DNA from: Volvox africanus
Taxonomy: Eukaryota; Chlorophyta; Chlorophyceae; Chlamydomonadales; Volvocaceae
DNA length: 64,000 bases
Reading direction: 5' to 3'
Assembly (NCBI GenBank): GCA_030268105.1
Contig: BSDZ01000123.1
Coordinates: 1-64,000, forward strand
A model generated the notes under the pieces. It searched no databases. It saw only the letters and a program-made list of their open reading frames with translations, and had not been told where the DNA came from. Every line of letters starts with the position of its first letter. Within the stretch, counting starts at the first letter, position 1. This document shows positions 35,224 through 44,871 of this stretch, piece after piece. The position numbers were made by a program, and so were the translations under genes.

Positions 35224-35663
35224 ATGGCGAGTTCCAGCGACGAACCACGAGGACCGCTAGATACTTTTGCCGAAGACCTAGGCCGCGCCGTTTTGGACGC
35301 CGCCGCTTCCGGTTTGTAATTGTTTAATTGCTTTTGCTTAGATTGCTGCACTTGTTGTGTAAGTGTACGCTCTGAGTCGCAGGTAATCTCAGTGCACCGG
35401 CATTACTTGCCGCGGCGACTGAGACCGGTTTTCGTCCGGACCAGTTGGCGACTCTCATTGCTCAAACTACGGAGATCAGGACTCAGCTGGGCAATTACTT
35501 GCTGAGTTTGCTGAATCTTCTCAAGAGTACTGTCGGTAGGCTCACCGAATCGCTTTTGTACTCTTGCCTTTGCGATAGAAGTCGGCTTCTATTACGCAAA
35601 CCTAGGGTATCATTTCGTGTTCCATGTCCGCGGAACACGACGATACGCCGCACACTAGCCTAG
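35224..35663 (+). pseudogene. Leader ORF of A4, frameshifted
   Basis: Exon 1 35224-35311 and the 71-nt intron 35312-35382 are preserved. Exon 2 gains a T in CGCTTTTGTACT (about 35554), shifting the frame so the C-terminus differs from A1 to A3. Confidence 0.5.
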
Positions 35664-36859
35664 CTAGCCAACCCGATTTTGTTGTGGCTGCTAGAGCACC
35701 GGATAGAGGTCTTGAGATTGTTGGCGCGCGAGCCACTCAAGAGCCCCTTTTCCTTCAGACCCCTGCTCACTTAATTGTGCCGCATTCAGCAGTGAACACA
35801 AATATGGACAACACTGCTGGACCAAGGGTTCTGCCATTACCTCAAGCTCGAGGGCATGATGACATCCCTGAGGTGATGAGATTGTCGATTCCCGTTCCTA
35901 GGCTCAATATTTCGCTGACCGACAAGACACCAGAGCATAGCATAGCCGATGCAACTCGTGCGTACGTGCGTGATGCTAAAAAGTACCTCCAGGCTGTTCA
36001 TGGTGGCGATAATGACGGTATCAGGTGTCTCTTCGTTGGTAACACCCTCGAGGGCGCAGCGAAGGACTGGTATCGCAATTGGACCAACGCCCGGGGCAGC
36101 TATACTTTTGACGAGTTGGTCGCCGCTTTGCTCGCACGATTCGCTACTGAGGTTCAAGCACGCGATGTGGAAGCTCGTAAGGCTTTGGCAGCCGGTAGCT
36201 ACCACATGCGTCGGGATGAAAATGTACCTGCGTACCAGTCACGCTTCGAAGCACTTGTGACTCCCATTGCTGACCTCACCGAATCTGAGCGTGTCTTTTG
36301 GTTTAGGCGAGGCCTAACGAAACTTTTGGCTAAATGGTGCGCCACTGACTTGGTTGGAGCGCAGATCAAGTCGTATGACGCGTTGGTCGCTTTTGCTAAG
36401 GGCGCGGAGATACGACTCCTTGCCGGCGAGGAAGAAGTCAAGTCTGCCCCTCGTGCAAATGCTGTGCAAGTGCAGGATCCGCTTGGGGAAGCTGTAGCTC
36501 TCGACCAGGACCTCGGCGCGACCCGCCCCACGCCTACTGCCGCGACGCGACGCAGCAACGGGCAACGCAAGGCGCGCGGGGGCGCTAGCTCGGGTGTCCG
36601 TGGTACAGGAGGAGCAGGTCCGAGCTCGGACCCAGCTAGGAACAGGAAGCGTGGTGGTGCGCCGTCGTCGGCAGCCGCACAGCGTTCCGACCCCAACGCG
36701 AAGCGTACTCGTACGGACGACACATTTATGCCAAAATGGAATTGCAATCGTTCCGAATTCGAGCGTCGAAAATTGGCCAACGTTTGTCTACGGTGTGCGG
36801 AGAGCCATTCTACGAAGGATTGCCCTCTAATGCCGCCGTTTGTACCTCAGCCGAAATAG
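35624..36859 (+). CDS. gag: Gag polyprotein of A4
   Basis: 411 codons, ATG to TAG, very similar to A3 Gag: RCLFVGNTLEGAAKDWY, RGLTKLLAKWC, basic tail and zinc knuckle CLRCAESHSTKDC. The frame is intact. pol follows the TAG in the same frame. Confidence 0.9.
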   Translation: MSAEHDDTPHTSLASQPDFVVAARAPDRGLEIVGARATQEPLFLQTPAHLIVPHSAVNTNMDNTAGPRVLPLPQARGHDDIPEVMRLSIPVPRLNISLTDKTPEHSIADATRAYVRDAKKYLQAVHGGDNDGIRCLFVGNTLEGAAKDWYRNWTNARGSYTFDELVAALLARFATEVQARDVEARKALAAGSYHMRRDENVPAYQSRFEALVTPIADLTESERVFWFRRGLTKLLAKWCATDLVGAQIKSYDALVAFAKGAEIRLLAGEEEVKSAPRANAVQVQDPLGEAVALDQDLGATRPTPTAATRRSNGQRKARGGASSGVRGTGGAGPSSDPARNRKRGGAPSSAAAQRSDPNAKRTRTDDTFMPKWNCNRSEFERRKLANVCLRCAESHSTKDCPLMPPFVPQPK

Positions 36860-37603
36860 GGGCTTGCCCGGGTTCCTGCGGAGGGGGCTCTACCTGGGTT
36901 TTCTGAACTAACGCGTGGTCGGTGGTCATCCTTACGGCCAGCCGTTAAGGCATTGTTGCCTTGTGTACTTGGACACATCGAGCGAGTCATTGCGCGACGT
37001 ATCACGCTTGACGGACGCACGGGACTTCTCTGCTTCGATCCGTTGTGTAATTTGTTTACACCTCGCCGTCCCCTGTCGTCTATCGATCTGTCCAACCACG
37101 TCGTTTTGTTCATCCCCTCGTCTCTGCGTGAGATGTCGGAACAGTTGGCCATATACAGGAGGTGTAGGCGTCAATATCCAGGCACTGCTGCATGTGTTTT
37201 ACTCCCCGCTTTCTGTCGGCGCAAGGCAGAGGCATCGCTAAGGGGTATGCGGCATGTCCACCGGTTCGTACCGGGCACCGTTTTGTTTAATGGTGTGGAT
37301 CGGGAGGGTACGCTGGCTCCGTGGCCACGCCTATCCTACTCGGTTGACGTTTGGTACGAAGCTCCTGATGGGGGTGCCGTTGGTTACGGACCCGCCTTAA
37401 GTGCACTGACGTTGTCTGCTGGGCAGTCGCTCGTAGATAACCGTGTCCCTGTGGTCAGATCGGTTTGAATGGCCGTACTCTGAAGGCACTTGTTGACACC
37501 GGTGCCAGCGACGACTTCATCTCTGTCGCAGAGGTGAACGCGCTGGGGTTGTCCCCAGAGTCGTCTGATTGTCCACAGGTTACCCTTGCTGACGGGGGTA
37601 AGC
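36860..37603 (+). pseudogene. pol: 5' fragment of pol of A4
   Basis: Pre-protease domain ([28 protein letters not shown]) and protease [10 protein letters not shown] missing T at about 37453 (GTGGTCAGATCGG for GTGGTTCAGATCGG) shifts the frame between them. It is cut at 37603 by A5. Confidence 0.88.
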
Positions 37604-40239
37604 TGTTGTACCTCTCGTTCGCGTTTGCTCATGAGTATCTGCACGTCTGAAGACTATCGACACCGATGCGCGAGCACTTGCAAGTACAGCAAGGCAAGCG
37701 AGAGCAAACAGAGACAGCGGAAGACTTCAAGACGAAGAGAGATATAACTTACGGTCTTACAGATCGGAATGATGCAATGGACGAAATCGCCGTCAGCGCC
37801 GGAAGCAAGCAATCATCACGCGGCGGTGTTTAGCGAAGTTCAGGCTTAGCTCGGGCTAAGTAGAGTATCGTATAGTAATAGTAATGTAGAACACCCAAGT
37901 GTTCTCCGGTATCGAATGTCTCCACTAGCTTAGCCGTCCTCGCATCTGTTATACTCGCAGCATCGCAGTGCCGTACGATTCACATCAGGAGGCCGATCCT
38001 AGATGTGACAACCCTACTGCGTCTAGGCGATGTCCAAGCATAACAACGTATAAGCCTTTCCGGCATTCGCATGATGCAAGGGTCCGGATAACGATATCCG
38101 GTTGCAGGGCATGCATCGCGACGAGTGCGGCGCTCCCAACGTGTGCTTTAATGAAGTAATATTATATCAGATAATATTACTTATCGTTTCGTAGCACGAG
38201 CATAATGCGCACTTCAATGATTCGGTATTTCATGCATGCTAGGCGGATTTGCCATGATGCGATGTCGCGATGGATAATGACAACATGCCAGATGCATATA
38301 TAAATGTATGCGAATACATTTATATCATGCAGATTCATTCATATGTAATGCGTTCATCACAAAAGCACTTCGCCTCGTAGGTTCGCGTCGACCTACGCGT
38401 CGGCGGGAAATGAACCGTAGCACAACAATTATCCCCCCTCCCGTATGCAGCGTCCTCGCTGCATCATACAGCATCGACTGCAGGGGTCATTGGGCTTGCG
38501 TGGCACGTTTGCGGGCTTCTTCGAGCAGGGGTTTCATGTCCTGTGAGAAGTTGCGTGCCGGTTCCCATGAGTTGTGCTCGTCGGTATACCCTGTCCACTT
38601 AACCAAGTACTCGTGTACTGTTCGCTTACGTCGGTGTCGGCCCACACGACGCGCGCGATAATCTAACACCCGCTCCACATCGTAAAACTTCTGTTTACCA
38701 GCGATCCAGGTCTCGGGAACTGGTTCGATCGCTGCGGGGGCGTTAGAAGGCTCAGGGACGGGTTCCGTACCACGATACGGACGAACAAGCGATACGTGGA
38801 ACGTGGGGTGAATGGTCATGTCAGCAGGTAATGCAAGCTCCACAGCCACATTCCCAACCATGCGCATGACAGGATACGGACCAATCCAGCGGGGTAAAAG
38901 TTTTCGGGATCCGTCGGCCAAGGAACGCAAGTTCTTGGTGCTTAGCAACACGAGTTTCCCTTCCGAAAACGTCACATCCTGCTTAGATTTGTTATAGTAT
39001 TCCGTCGTTCGTTGCTGCGCCGCGTCCAAACACGACTTCGCGTCTGTGATTCGGGACATAAAAGACTTGGCAAAAAGTTTAGCAGCAGGCACGTTCACTT
39101 CCAACTCACGCCACACGGGTAGCGCGGGATGAAACCCGTAGTTAAGAAAGAACGGGCTTTTGCCTGTAGAGCGGTTAACAGCATTGTTAAGCGCGAATTC
39201 TGCCGCAGTCAAATACGTATCCCAAACGAGTGGTGTGCGACCAGCATAATTGCGCAACATATCACCCAACGTGCGGTTTGTGCGTTCGGTTTGACCATCA
39301 GTCTGCGGGTGATACGCCGTGCTCAGGTTGACGCGCATGCCAACTAGTTTGCAGAGCGCTTCCCAAAACTTAGACGTGAACTGCCCACCACAGTCCGAAA
39401 TCACATTTTTGGGAACCCCGTGTAACCGAACCACATTGTCGAAAAACAAACGTGCGGTTTGCTCAGCCGTGCAGGATGACGTGCATGGTGCTAGGTGAAC
39501 CATCTTAGTCAGACGATCGACCATTACGAACACCGCATCGTATCCCCCCTCAGTTTTGGGCAGCGCGACTACGAAGTCCATGGAAACACTTTCCCAAGGC
39601 GCATCCGGGACAGGCAACGGTTGCAACAACCCATGGCCCTTACCGGACAAAGCCTTATTGCGCTGGCACAGACTGCATGTCTGGACGAAGTTCGCCGCAT
39701 CCTTAGCCAAACGAGGCCACCAAAAGGAACGTTGCACCAAGTCGATCAATCGCTTGCTACCAGGGTGTCCTGCTAACGGGTCCTCGTGGAACCGCGCAAG
39801 GATGTCGTAGCGTAGCGCGTCGTCATTCGGAACGACGATTTGCGTAGCTGCACCCTCCGTCCGTAGCCAAAGGCCATTCTGCTTGCGAAGGTTTTCTACA
39901 TTAGCCGGGTCCGCGAACCAGGCGTCTGCGTTGTAGGCAACCTTCAACCGCTCCGCGAGGTCCGTCGCGATCGGTACCTCCTCGCTACGCGGCCGCACGA
40001 CGGGCGCTGCCAAAATTGCAGCGTGTAGCGACGGATGTCGACTGAGAGCATCGGCAATATTCAATTTACCAGAAATATACTCCCAGGTGCAGTTGAACCT
40101 AGCTAGATATTCCATCCACCTAGCTTGACGGCGGTTCAACGTCGGAACGCTTTGCAAAAACGTTAGGGGCTTGTGGTCAGTCTTTAAAGTAAACGGGCGT
40201 CCCTCGAGGTAACAGCGCCATTCCTTTAAAGCATGCAGC
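37604..40239 (-). mobile_element. Ty3/gypsy element A5 (5'-truncated)
   Basis: Minus strand. 3' LTR at 37604-38427 (824 bp), PPT complement, hairpin, then pol from chromodomain back to mid RNase H. It is truncated at 40239 where it joins a B LTR. Left flank TAAGC marks insertion into A4. Confidence 0.9.
38487..40239 (-). pseudogene. pol: RNase H to chromodomain part of A5 pol
   Basis: An open frame from mid RNase H ([30 protein letters not shown]) through integrase ([44 protein letters not shown]) to the chromodomain ([17 protein letters not shown]). It reads VISDCGGQF where others have VISDRGGQF. The open frame continues into the B LTR to 40334, but that extension is foreign sequence. Confidence 0.88.
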
Positions 40240-41069
40240 ACGATATTAATGGATTCAACGCATGCAATATGCGAAGGTCCAAACATCGATATTCGGTTGC
40301 CGACCCAACCATCACGATCGTCGTGTTCTCGCATACACGTATGGTTTATGACACGGATGAGGTAATAATATTTAAAGTATTATTACGTGAGATATTATGC
40401 CAATGGATAGATCGCACATTAATATCAGCCTCGAGTCAAACATGTTGACCGACAGCGCGATGTCGTAGATGATAATGCGACATGCCTGATTAGCTAGATA
40501 TACTCGAATATATCATGCTAATATGATTATATCATGCTTCATAATGCTCGAATATAATGCTGTCTACTTCGGTGCAAGTGGTGATCGAACCGGCGTACAA
40601 CAACTATCCCCCCTCCCGTATGCAGCGTCCTCGCTGCATCGGGCAGCATCGACTGCAGAGATCATTGGGTCTGTGTGGCATGAATGCGGGCTTCCTCCAA
40701 TAAAGAGTTCATATCCAGCGAAAAGTTACGTGTTGGCTCCCATGAGTTATGCTCGCTTGAATACCCAGTCCACTTGACTTGATACTCGTGGATTGTCCGC
40801 TTACGCCGGTGTCGGCCAACACGGCAAGTACGATAATCTAACACCCACTCCACATTGTAAACCTTCTGTTTACCAGCGATCCAGGTCTCCAGGACTGGTT
40901 AAACCGCTGCAGGGGTGTTAGCAAGCTCAGGGGCAGGTTCCGTACCACAATAAGGCATACGAGGGATACATGGAACGTGGGGTGAAGCATACCCTTAGCA
41001 GGCAAATCAGTCGCCTGGCACTGCACTTCGTCCATCATAGTGGGCTCAACCTGTACATGGGTCGTGCAA
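40240..41069 (-). mobile_element. Left part of non-autonomous element B2
   Basis: 3' LTR fragment 40240-40602 (B family), PPT complement, hairpin, then chromodomain ([17 protein letters not shown], about 40662-40853) and a fusion of the RT N-terminal motif PAKGM directly to HPTFHVSLV. So RT, RNase H and most of integrase are missing. B3 interrupts it at CGTGCAA (41069). The right part is 52917-54330. Confidence 0.85.
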
Positions 41070-41850
41070 TGTTGTATCCTTCCTTCTTCAATCATGCACT
41101 GAATCTGCACGTCTGAGTGTTAACTACACATGCATGGTGCTTACAAACAGCAAGACACTTCAGTGCGAGCAACATGACAGCGGAAGATAAGGAAAGATTC
41201 AACTTACAATAGTCTTCAATTGCAAATTAGAAGTCTGCCGTCAGACCCTGCGGGCAATGTTCATCATCCGGCTGAAGATGCTATGCTAGAATAGCTCAGG
41301 CCGAATATAAATGCATAAAATGTATGTATGCGAATTAGGTAGAGTTAAGTACGCGAGTACTTAGTCCAAAGTAGCATGAGCCGACTTCGGTCTCTAGGCG
41401 GCCGTCCTCGCACCTATCACGTCGCGATACCGATGTGCAGTACAGTCTACAGTCTTCGTAGCACTGTTCTGAATATCGCGTAAACCGTGATATTAATGAA
41501 TGCAACGCATGCAATATGTGAAGGTCCGAATATCGATATTTGGTTGCTGACCCAACCATCGCGATCGTCGCATTCTTGCATACGCATATGGTTTATGACA
41601 CAGATGAGGTAATAATATTCAAAGCATTATTACGCGGAACATTATACCAACGGATAGATCGCGCATAAATAATCAGCATCAAGTCAAACATGTTGACCGA
41701 CAGCGCAATGTCGTAGATGATAATGCGACATGCCTGATTAGCTAGATATACTCGAATATATCATGCTAATATGATTATATCATGCTTCATAATGCTCGAA
41801 TATAATGCTGTCTACTTCGGTGCAAGTGGTGATCGAACCGGCGTACAACA

Positions 41851-42344
41851 ACTATCCCCCCTCCCGTATGCAGCATCCTCGCTGCATTGGACAGCATCGA
41901 CTGCAGAGATCATTGGGTCTGTGTGGCACAAATGCGGGTTTCCCCCAATAAAGAGTTCATATCCGGTGAAATGTTACGTGCTGGCTCCCATGAGTTATGC
42001 TCGCTTGAATACCCAGTCCACTTGACTTGGTACTCGTGCATTGTCCGCTTATGCCGGCGTCAGCCCACACGGCAAGTACGATAATCTAACACCCACTCCA
42101 CATTGTAAACCTTCTGTTTACCAGCGATCCAGATCTCCGGGACTGGTTAAGCCGCTGCAAGGGTGTTAGCAAGCTCAGGGGCAGGTTCCGTACCACAGTA
42201 AGGCATACGAGGATACATGGAACATGGGGTAAAGTATACCCTTAGCAGGCAAATCAGTCGCCTGGCACTGCACTTCGTCCATCTTAGTGGGCTCAACCTG
42301 TACATGCATCGTGCAACAGGTTGTGCTTCAGGTACTGTTGTGTC
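41851..42344 (-). pseudogene. 3' part of B3 internal region: chromodomain and RT-integrase fusion
   Basis: Chromodomain remnant at about 41880-42080, then MPYCGTEPAPE preceded by a segment corresponding to the RT entry motif (ARCMYRLSPL). The catalytic centre of pol is deleted between them. It is continuous with 49803 once A3 is removed. Confidence 0.8.
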
Positions 42345-43169
42345 TGTTGTGCTACGGTTCATTTCCCGCCGACGCGTAGGTCGACGCGACCCTACGAGGC
42401 GAAGTGCTTTTGTGATGAACGCATTGCATATGAATGAATCTGCATGATATAAATGTATTCGCATACATTTATATATGCATCTGGCATGTTGTCATTATCC
42501 ATCGCGACATCGCATCATGGCAAATCCGCCTAGCATGCATGAATAACCGAAGCATTGAAGTGCGCATTATGCTCGTGCTACAAAACGATAAGTAATATTA
42601 TCTGATATAATATTACTTCATTTAAGCACACGTTGAGAGCGCCGCACTCGTCGCGATACATGCCCCGCAACCGGATATCGTTATCCGGACCCTTGCATCA
42701 TGCGAATGCCGGAAAGGCTTACACGTTGTTATGCGTAGACATCGCCTAGACGCAGTAGGGTTGTCACATCTAGGATCGGCCTCCTAATGTGAATCGTACG
42801 GCATTGCGATGCTGCGAGTATAACAGATGCGAGGACGGCTAAGCTAGACAAGACATTCGATACCGGAGAACACTTGTGTGTTCTACATTACTATTACTAT
42901 ACGATATTCTACTTAGCCCGAGCTAAAGCCTGAACTTCACTAATCACCGCCGCGTGATGATTGCTTGCTTCCGGCGCTGACGGCGATTTCTTCCATTGCA
43001 TCATTCCGACCTGTAAGACCGTAAGTTATATCTCTCTTCGTCTTGAAGTCTTCCGCTGTCTCTGTTTGCTCTCGCTTGCCTTGCTGTACTTGCAAGTGCT
43101 CGCGCATCGGTGTCGATAGTCTCCAGACGTGCAGATACTCATGAGCAAACGCGAACGAGAGGTACAACA
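42345..43169 (+). repeat. Family A 5' LTR of A3
   Basis: TG...CA ends. Palindromes in order: 42449-42472 (arms ATAAATGTAT/ATACATTTAT), 42590-42618 (AAGTAATATTA/TAATATTACTT), 42671-42688 (CCGGATATCGTTATCCGG), 42765-42791 (CACAT-TAGGA/TCCTAATGTG with a bulge), 42867-42884 (AGAACAC/GTGTTCT). A GTAAGT splice-donor-like site lies near 43021. Confidence 0.95.
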
Positions 43170-43172
43170 ATT

Positions 43173-43192
43173 TGGTATCGAGACAGGTTCGT
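43173..43192 (+). other. Primer binding site of A3
   Basis: TGGTATCGAGACAGGTTCGT begins 3 nt after the LTR. The TGG pairs with a tRNA CCA end. The sequence resembles the plant initiator tRNA-Met type PBS (TGGTATCAGAGCCAGGTTTC) with a few changes. tRNA identity is an inference. Confidence 0.7.
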
Positions 43193-43236
43193 TGCCTAAC
43201 TGTCTCTCTTTGTCTAATCGGAAGTAGGTTCTTTCT

Positions 43237-43670
43237 ATGGCGAGTTCCAGCGACGAACCACGAGGACCGCTAGATACTTTTGCCGAAGACCTAGGCCGCG
43301 CCGTTTTGGACGCCGCCGCTTCCGGTTTGTAATTGTTTAATTGCTTTTGCTTAGATTGCCGCACTTGTTGTGTAAGTGTACGCTCTGAGTCGCAGGTAAT
43401 CTCAGTGCACCGGCATTGCTTGCCGCGGCGACTGAGACCGGCGTTCGTCCGGACCAGTTGGCGACTCTCATTGCCCAAACTACGGAGATCAGGACTCAGC
43501 TGGGCAATTACTTGCTGAGTTTGCTGAATCTTCTCAAGAGTACTGTCGGTAGGCTCACCGAATCGCTTTGTACTCTTGCCTTTGCGATAGAAGTCGGCTT
43601 CTATTACGCAAAACTAGGGTATCGTTTCGTGCTCCATGTCCGCGGAACACGACGATACGCCGCACACTAG
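43237..43670 (+). CDS. Spliced leader ORF upstream of gag (A3)
   Basis: Exon 1 43237-43324 (88 nt), intron 43325-43395 (71 nt, GTTTGT...GTCGCAG), exon 2 43396-43670. The product is 120 residues: an acidic N-terminus (MASSSDEPRGPLDTFAEDLG), then a segment rich in Ala/Leu/Thr with LLSLLNLLKSTVGRL. Without splicing the ORF stops at TAA after 31 codons. Exon 2 overlaps the gag ATG (43636) by 35 nt in another frame. The same exon length and phase occur in B4, which argues for function. No family is recognised; it might be a regulatory leader peptide or an element accessory protein. Confidence 0.55.
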
Positions 43671-44871
43671 CCTAGCTAGCCAACCCGATTTCGTTGTAGC
43701 TGCTAGAGCGCCGGGTAGAGGTCTTGAGACTGTTGGCGCGCGAGCCACTCAAGAGCCCCTTTTCCTTCAGACCCCTGCTCACTTAATTGTGCCGCATTCA
43801 GCAGTGAACACGAATATGGACAACACTGCTGGACCAAGGGTTCTGCCATTACCTCAAGCTCGAGGGCATGATGACATCCCTGAGGTGATGAGATTGTCGA
43901 TTCCCGTTCCTAGGCTCAATATTTCGCTGACCGACAAGACACCAGGGCATAGCATAGCCGATGCAACTCGTGCGTACGTGCGTGACGCTAAAAAGTACCT
44001 CCAAGCTGTTCATGGTGGCGACAATGACGGTATCAGGTGTCTCTTCGTTGGTAACACCCTCGAGGGCGCAGCGAAGGACTGGTATCGCAATTGGACCAAC
44101 GCCCGGGGCAGCTATACTTTTGACGAGTTAGTCGCCGCTTTGCTCGCACGATTCGCTACTGAGGTTCAAGCACGCGATGTGGAAGCTCGTAACGTTTTGG
44201 CAGCGGGTAGCTACCACATGCGTCGGGATGAAAATGTACCTGCGTACCAGTCACGCTTTGAAGCACTTGTGACTCCCATTGCTGACCTCACCGAATCTGA
44301 GCGTGTCTTTTGGTTTAGGCGAGGCCTAACGAAACTTTTGGCTAAATGGTGCGCCACTGACTTGGTTGGAGCGCAGATCAAGTCGTATAACGCGTTGGTC
44401 GCTTTTGCTAAGGGCGCGGAGATACGACTTCTTGCCGGCGAGGAAGAAGTCAAGTCTGCCCCTCGTGCAAATGCCGTGCAAGTGCAGGATCCGCTTGGGG
44501 AAGCTGTGGCTCTCGACCAGGACCTCGGCGCGACCCGCCCCACGCCTACTGCCGCGACGCGACGCAGCAACGGGCAACGCAAGGCGCGCGGGGGCGCTAG
44601 CTCGGGTGTCCGTGGTACAGGAGGAGCAGGTCCGAGCTCGGACCCAGCTAGGAACAGGAAGCGTGGTGGTGCGCCGTCGTCGGCAGCCGCACAGCGTTCC
44701 GACCCCAACGCGAAGCGTACTCGTACGGACGACACATTTATGCCAAAATGGAATTGCAATCGTTCCGAATTCGAGCGTCGGAAATTGGCCAATGTTTGTC
44801 TACGGTGTGCGGAGAATCATTCCACGAAGGATTGCCCTCTAATGCCGCCGTTTGTACCTCAGCCGAAATAG
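43636..44871 (+). CDS. gag: Gag polyprotein of A3
   Basis: 411 codons. N-terminal linker (1-80), capsid core with MRLSIPVPRLNIS, DATRAYVRDAKKYLQAV, RCLFVGNTLEGAAKDWY, FDELVAALLARF and RGLTKLLAKWC (about 85-275), Gly/Ser/Arg-rich RNA-binding tail (300-365), zinc knuckle CLRCAENHSTKDC near the C-terminus. Spacing is C-x2-C-x3-H-x4-C, one residue shorter than the usual retroviral knuckle. It ends with TAG followed by GGGCTTGCC; pol continues in the same frame. Confidence 0.92.
   Translation: MSAEHDDTPHTSLASQPDFVVAARAPGRGLETVGARATQEPLFLQTPAHLIVPHSAVNTNMDNTAGPRVLPLPQARGHDDIPEVMRLSIPVPRLNISLTDKTPGHSIADATRAYVRDAKKYLQAVHGGDNDGIRCLFVGNTLEGAAKDWYRNWTNARGSYTFDELVAALLARFATEVQARDVEARNVLAAGSYHMRRDENVPAYQSRFEALVTPIADLTESERVFWFRRGLTKLLAKWCATDLVGAQIKSYNALVAFAKGAEIRLLAGEEEVKSAPRANAVQVQDPLGEAVALDQDLGATRPTPTAATRRSNGQRKARGGASSGVRGTGGAGPSSDPARNRKRGGAPSSAAAQRSDPNAKRTRTDDTFMPKWNCNRSEFERRKLANVCLRCAENHSTKDCPLMPPFVPQPK

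Larger units (their letters stand above)
34332..37603 (+). mobile_element. Ty3/gypsy element A4 (3'-truncated by A5)
   Basis: 5' LTR 34332-35155, PBS TTTGGTATCGAGACCAGG (one C more than A3, closer to plant initiator tRNA-Met), leader ORF, full gag, and pol to just past the protease. A5 interrupts it at GGTAAGC|TGTTG (37603/37604). The rest is missing. Confidence 0.9.

Noticed and set aside
38487..40334. A single ORF starting in a B LTR and running into A5 RNase H and integrase
   Set aside because: The start region is LTR sequence fused by truncation at 40239/40240; no evidence that it is a functional chimeric gene.
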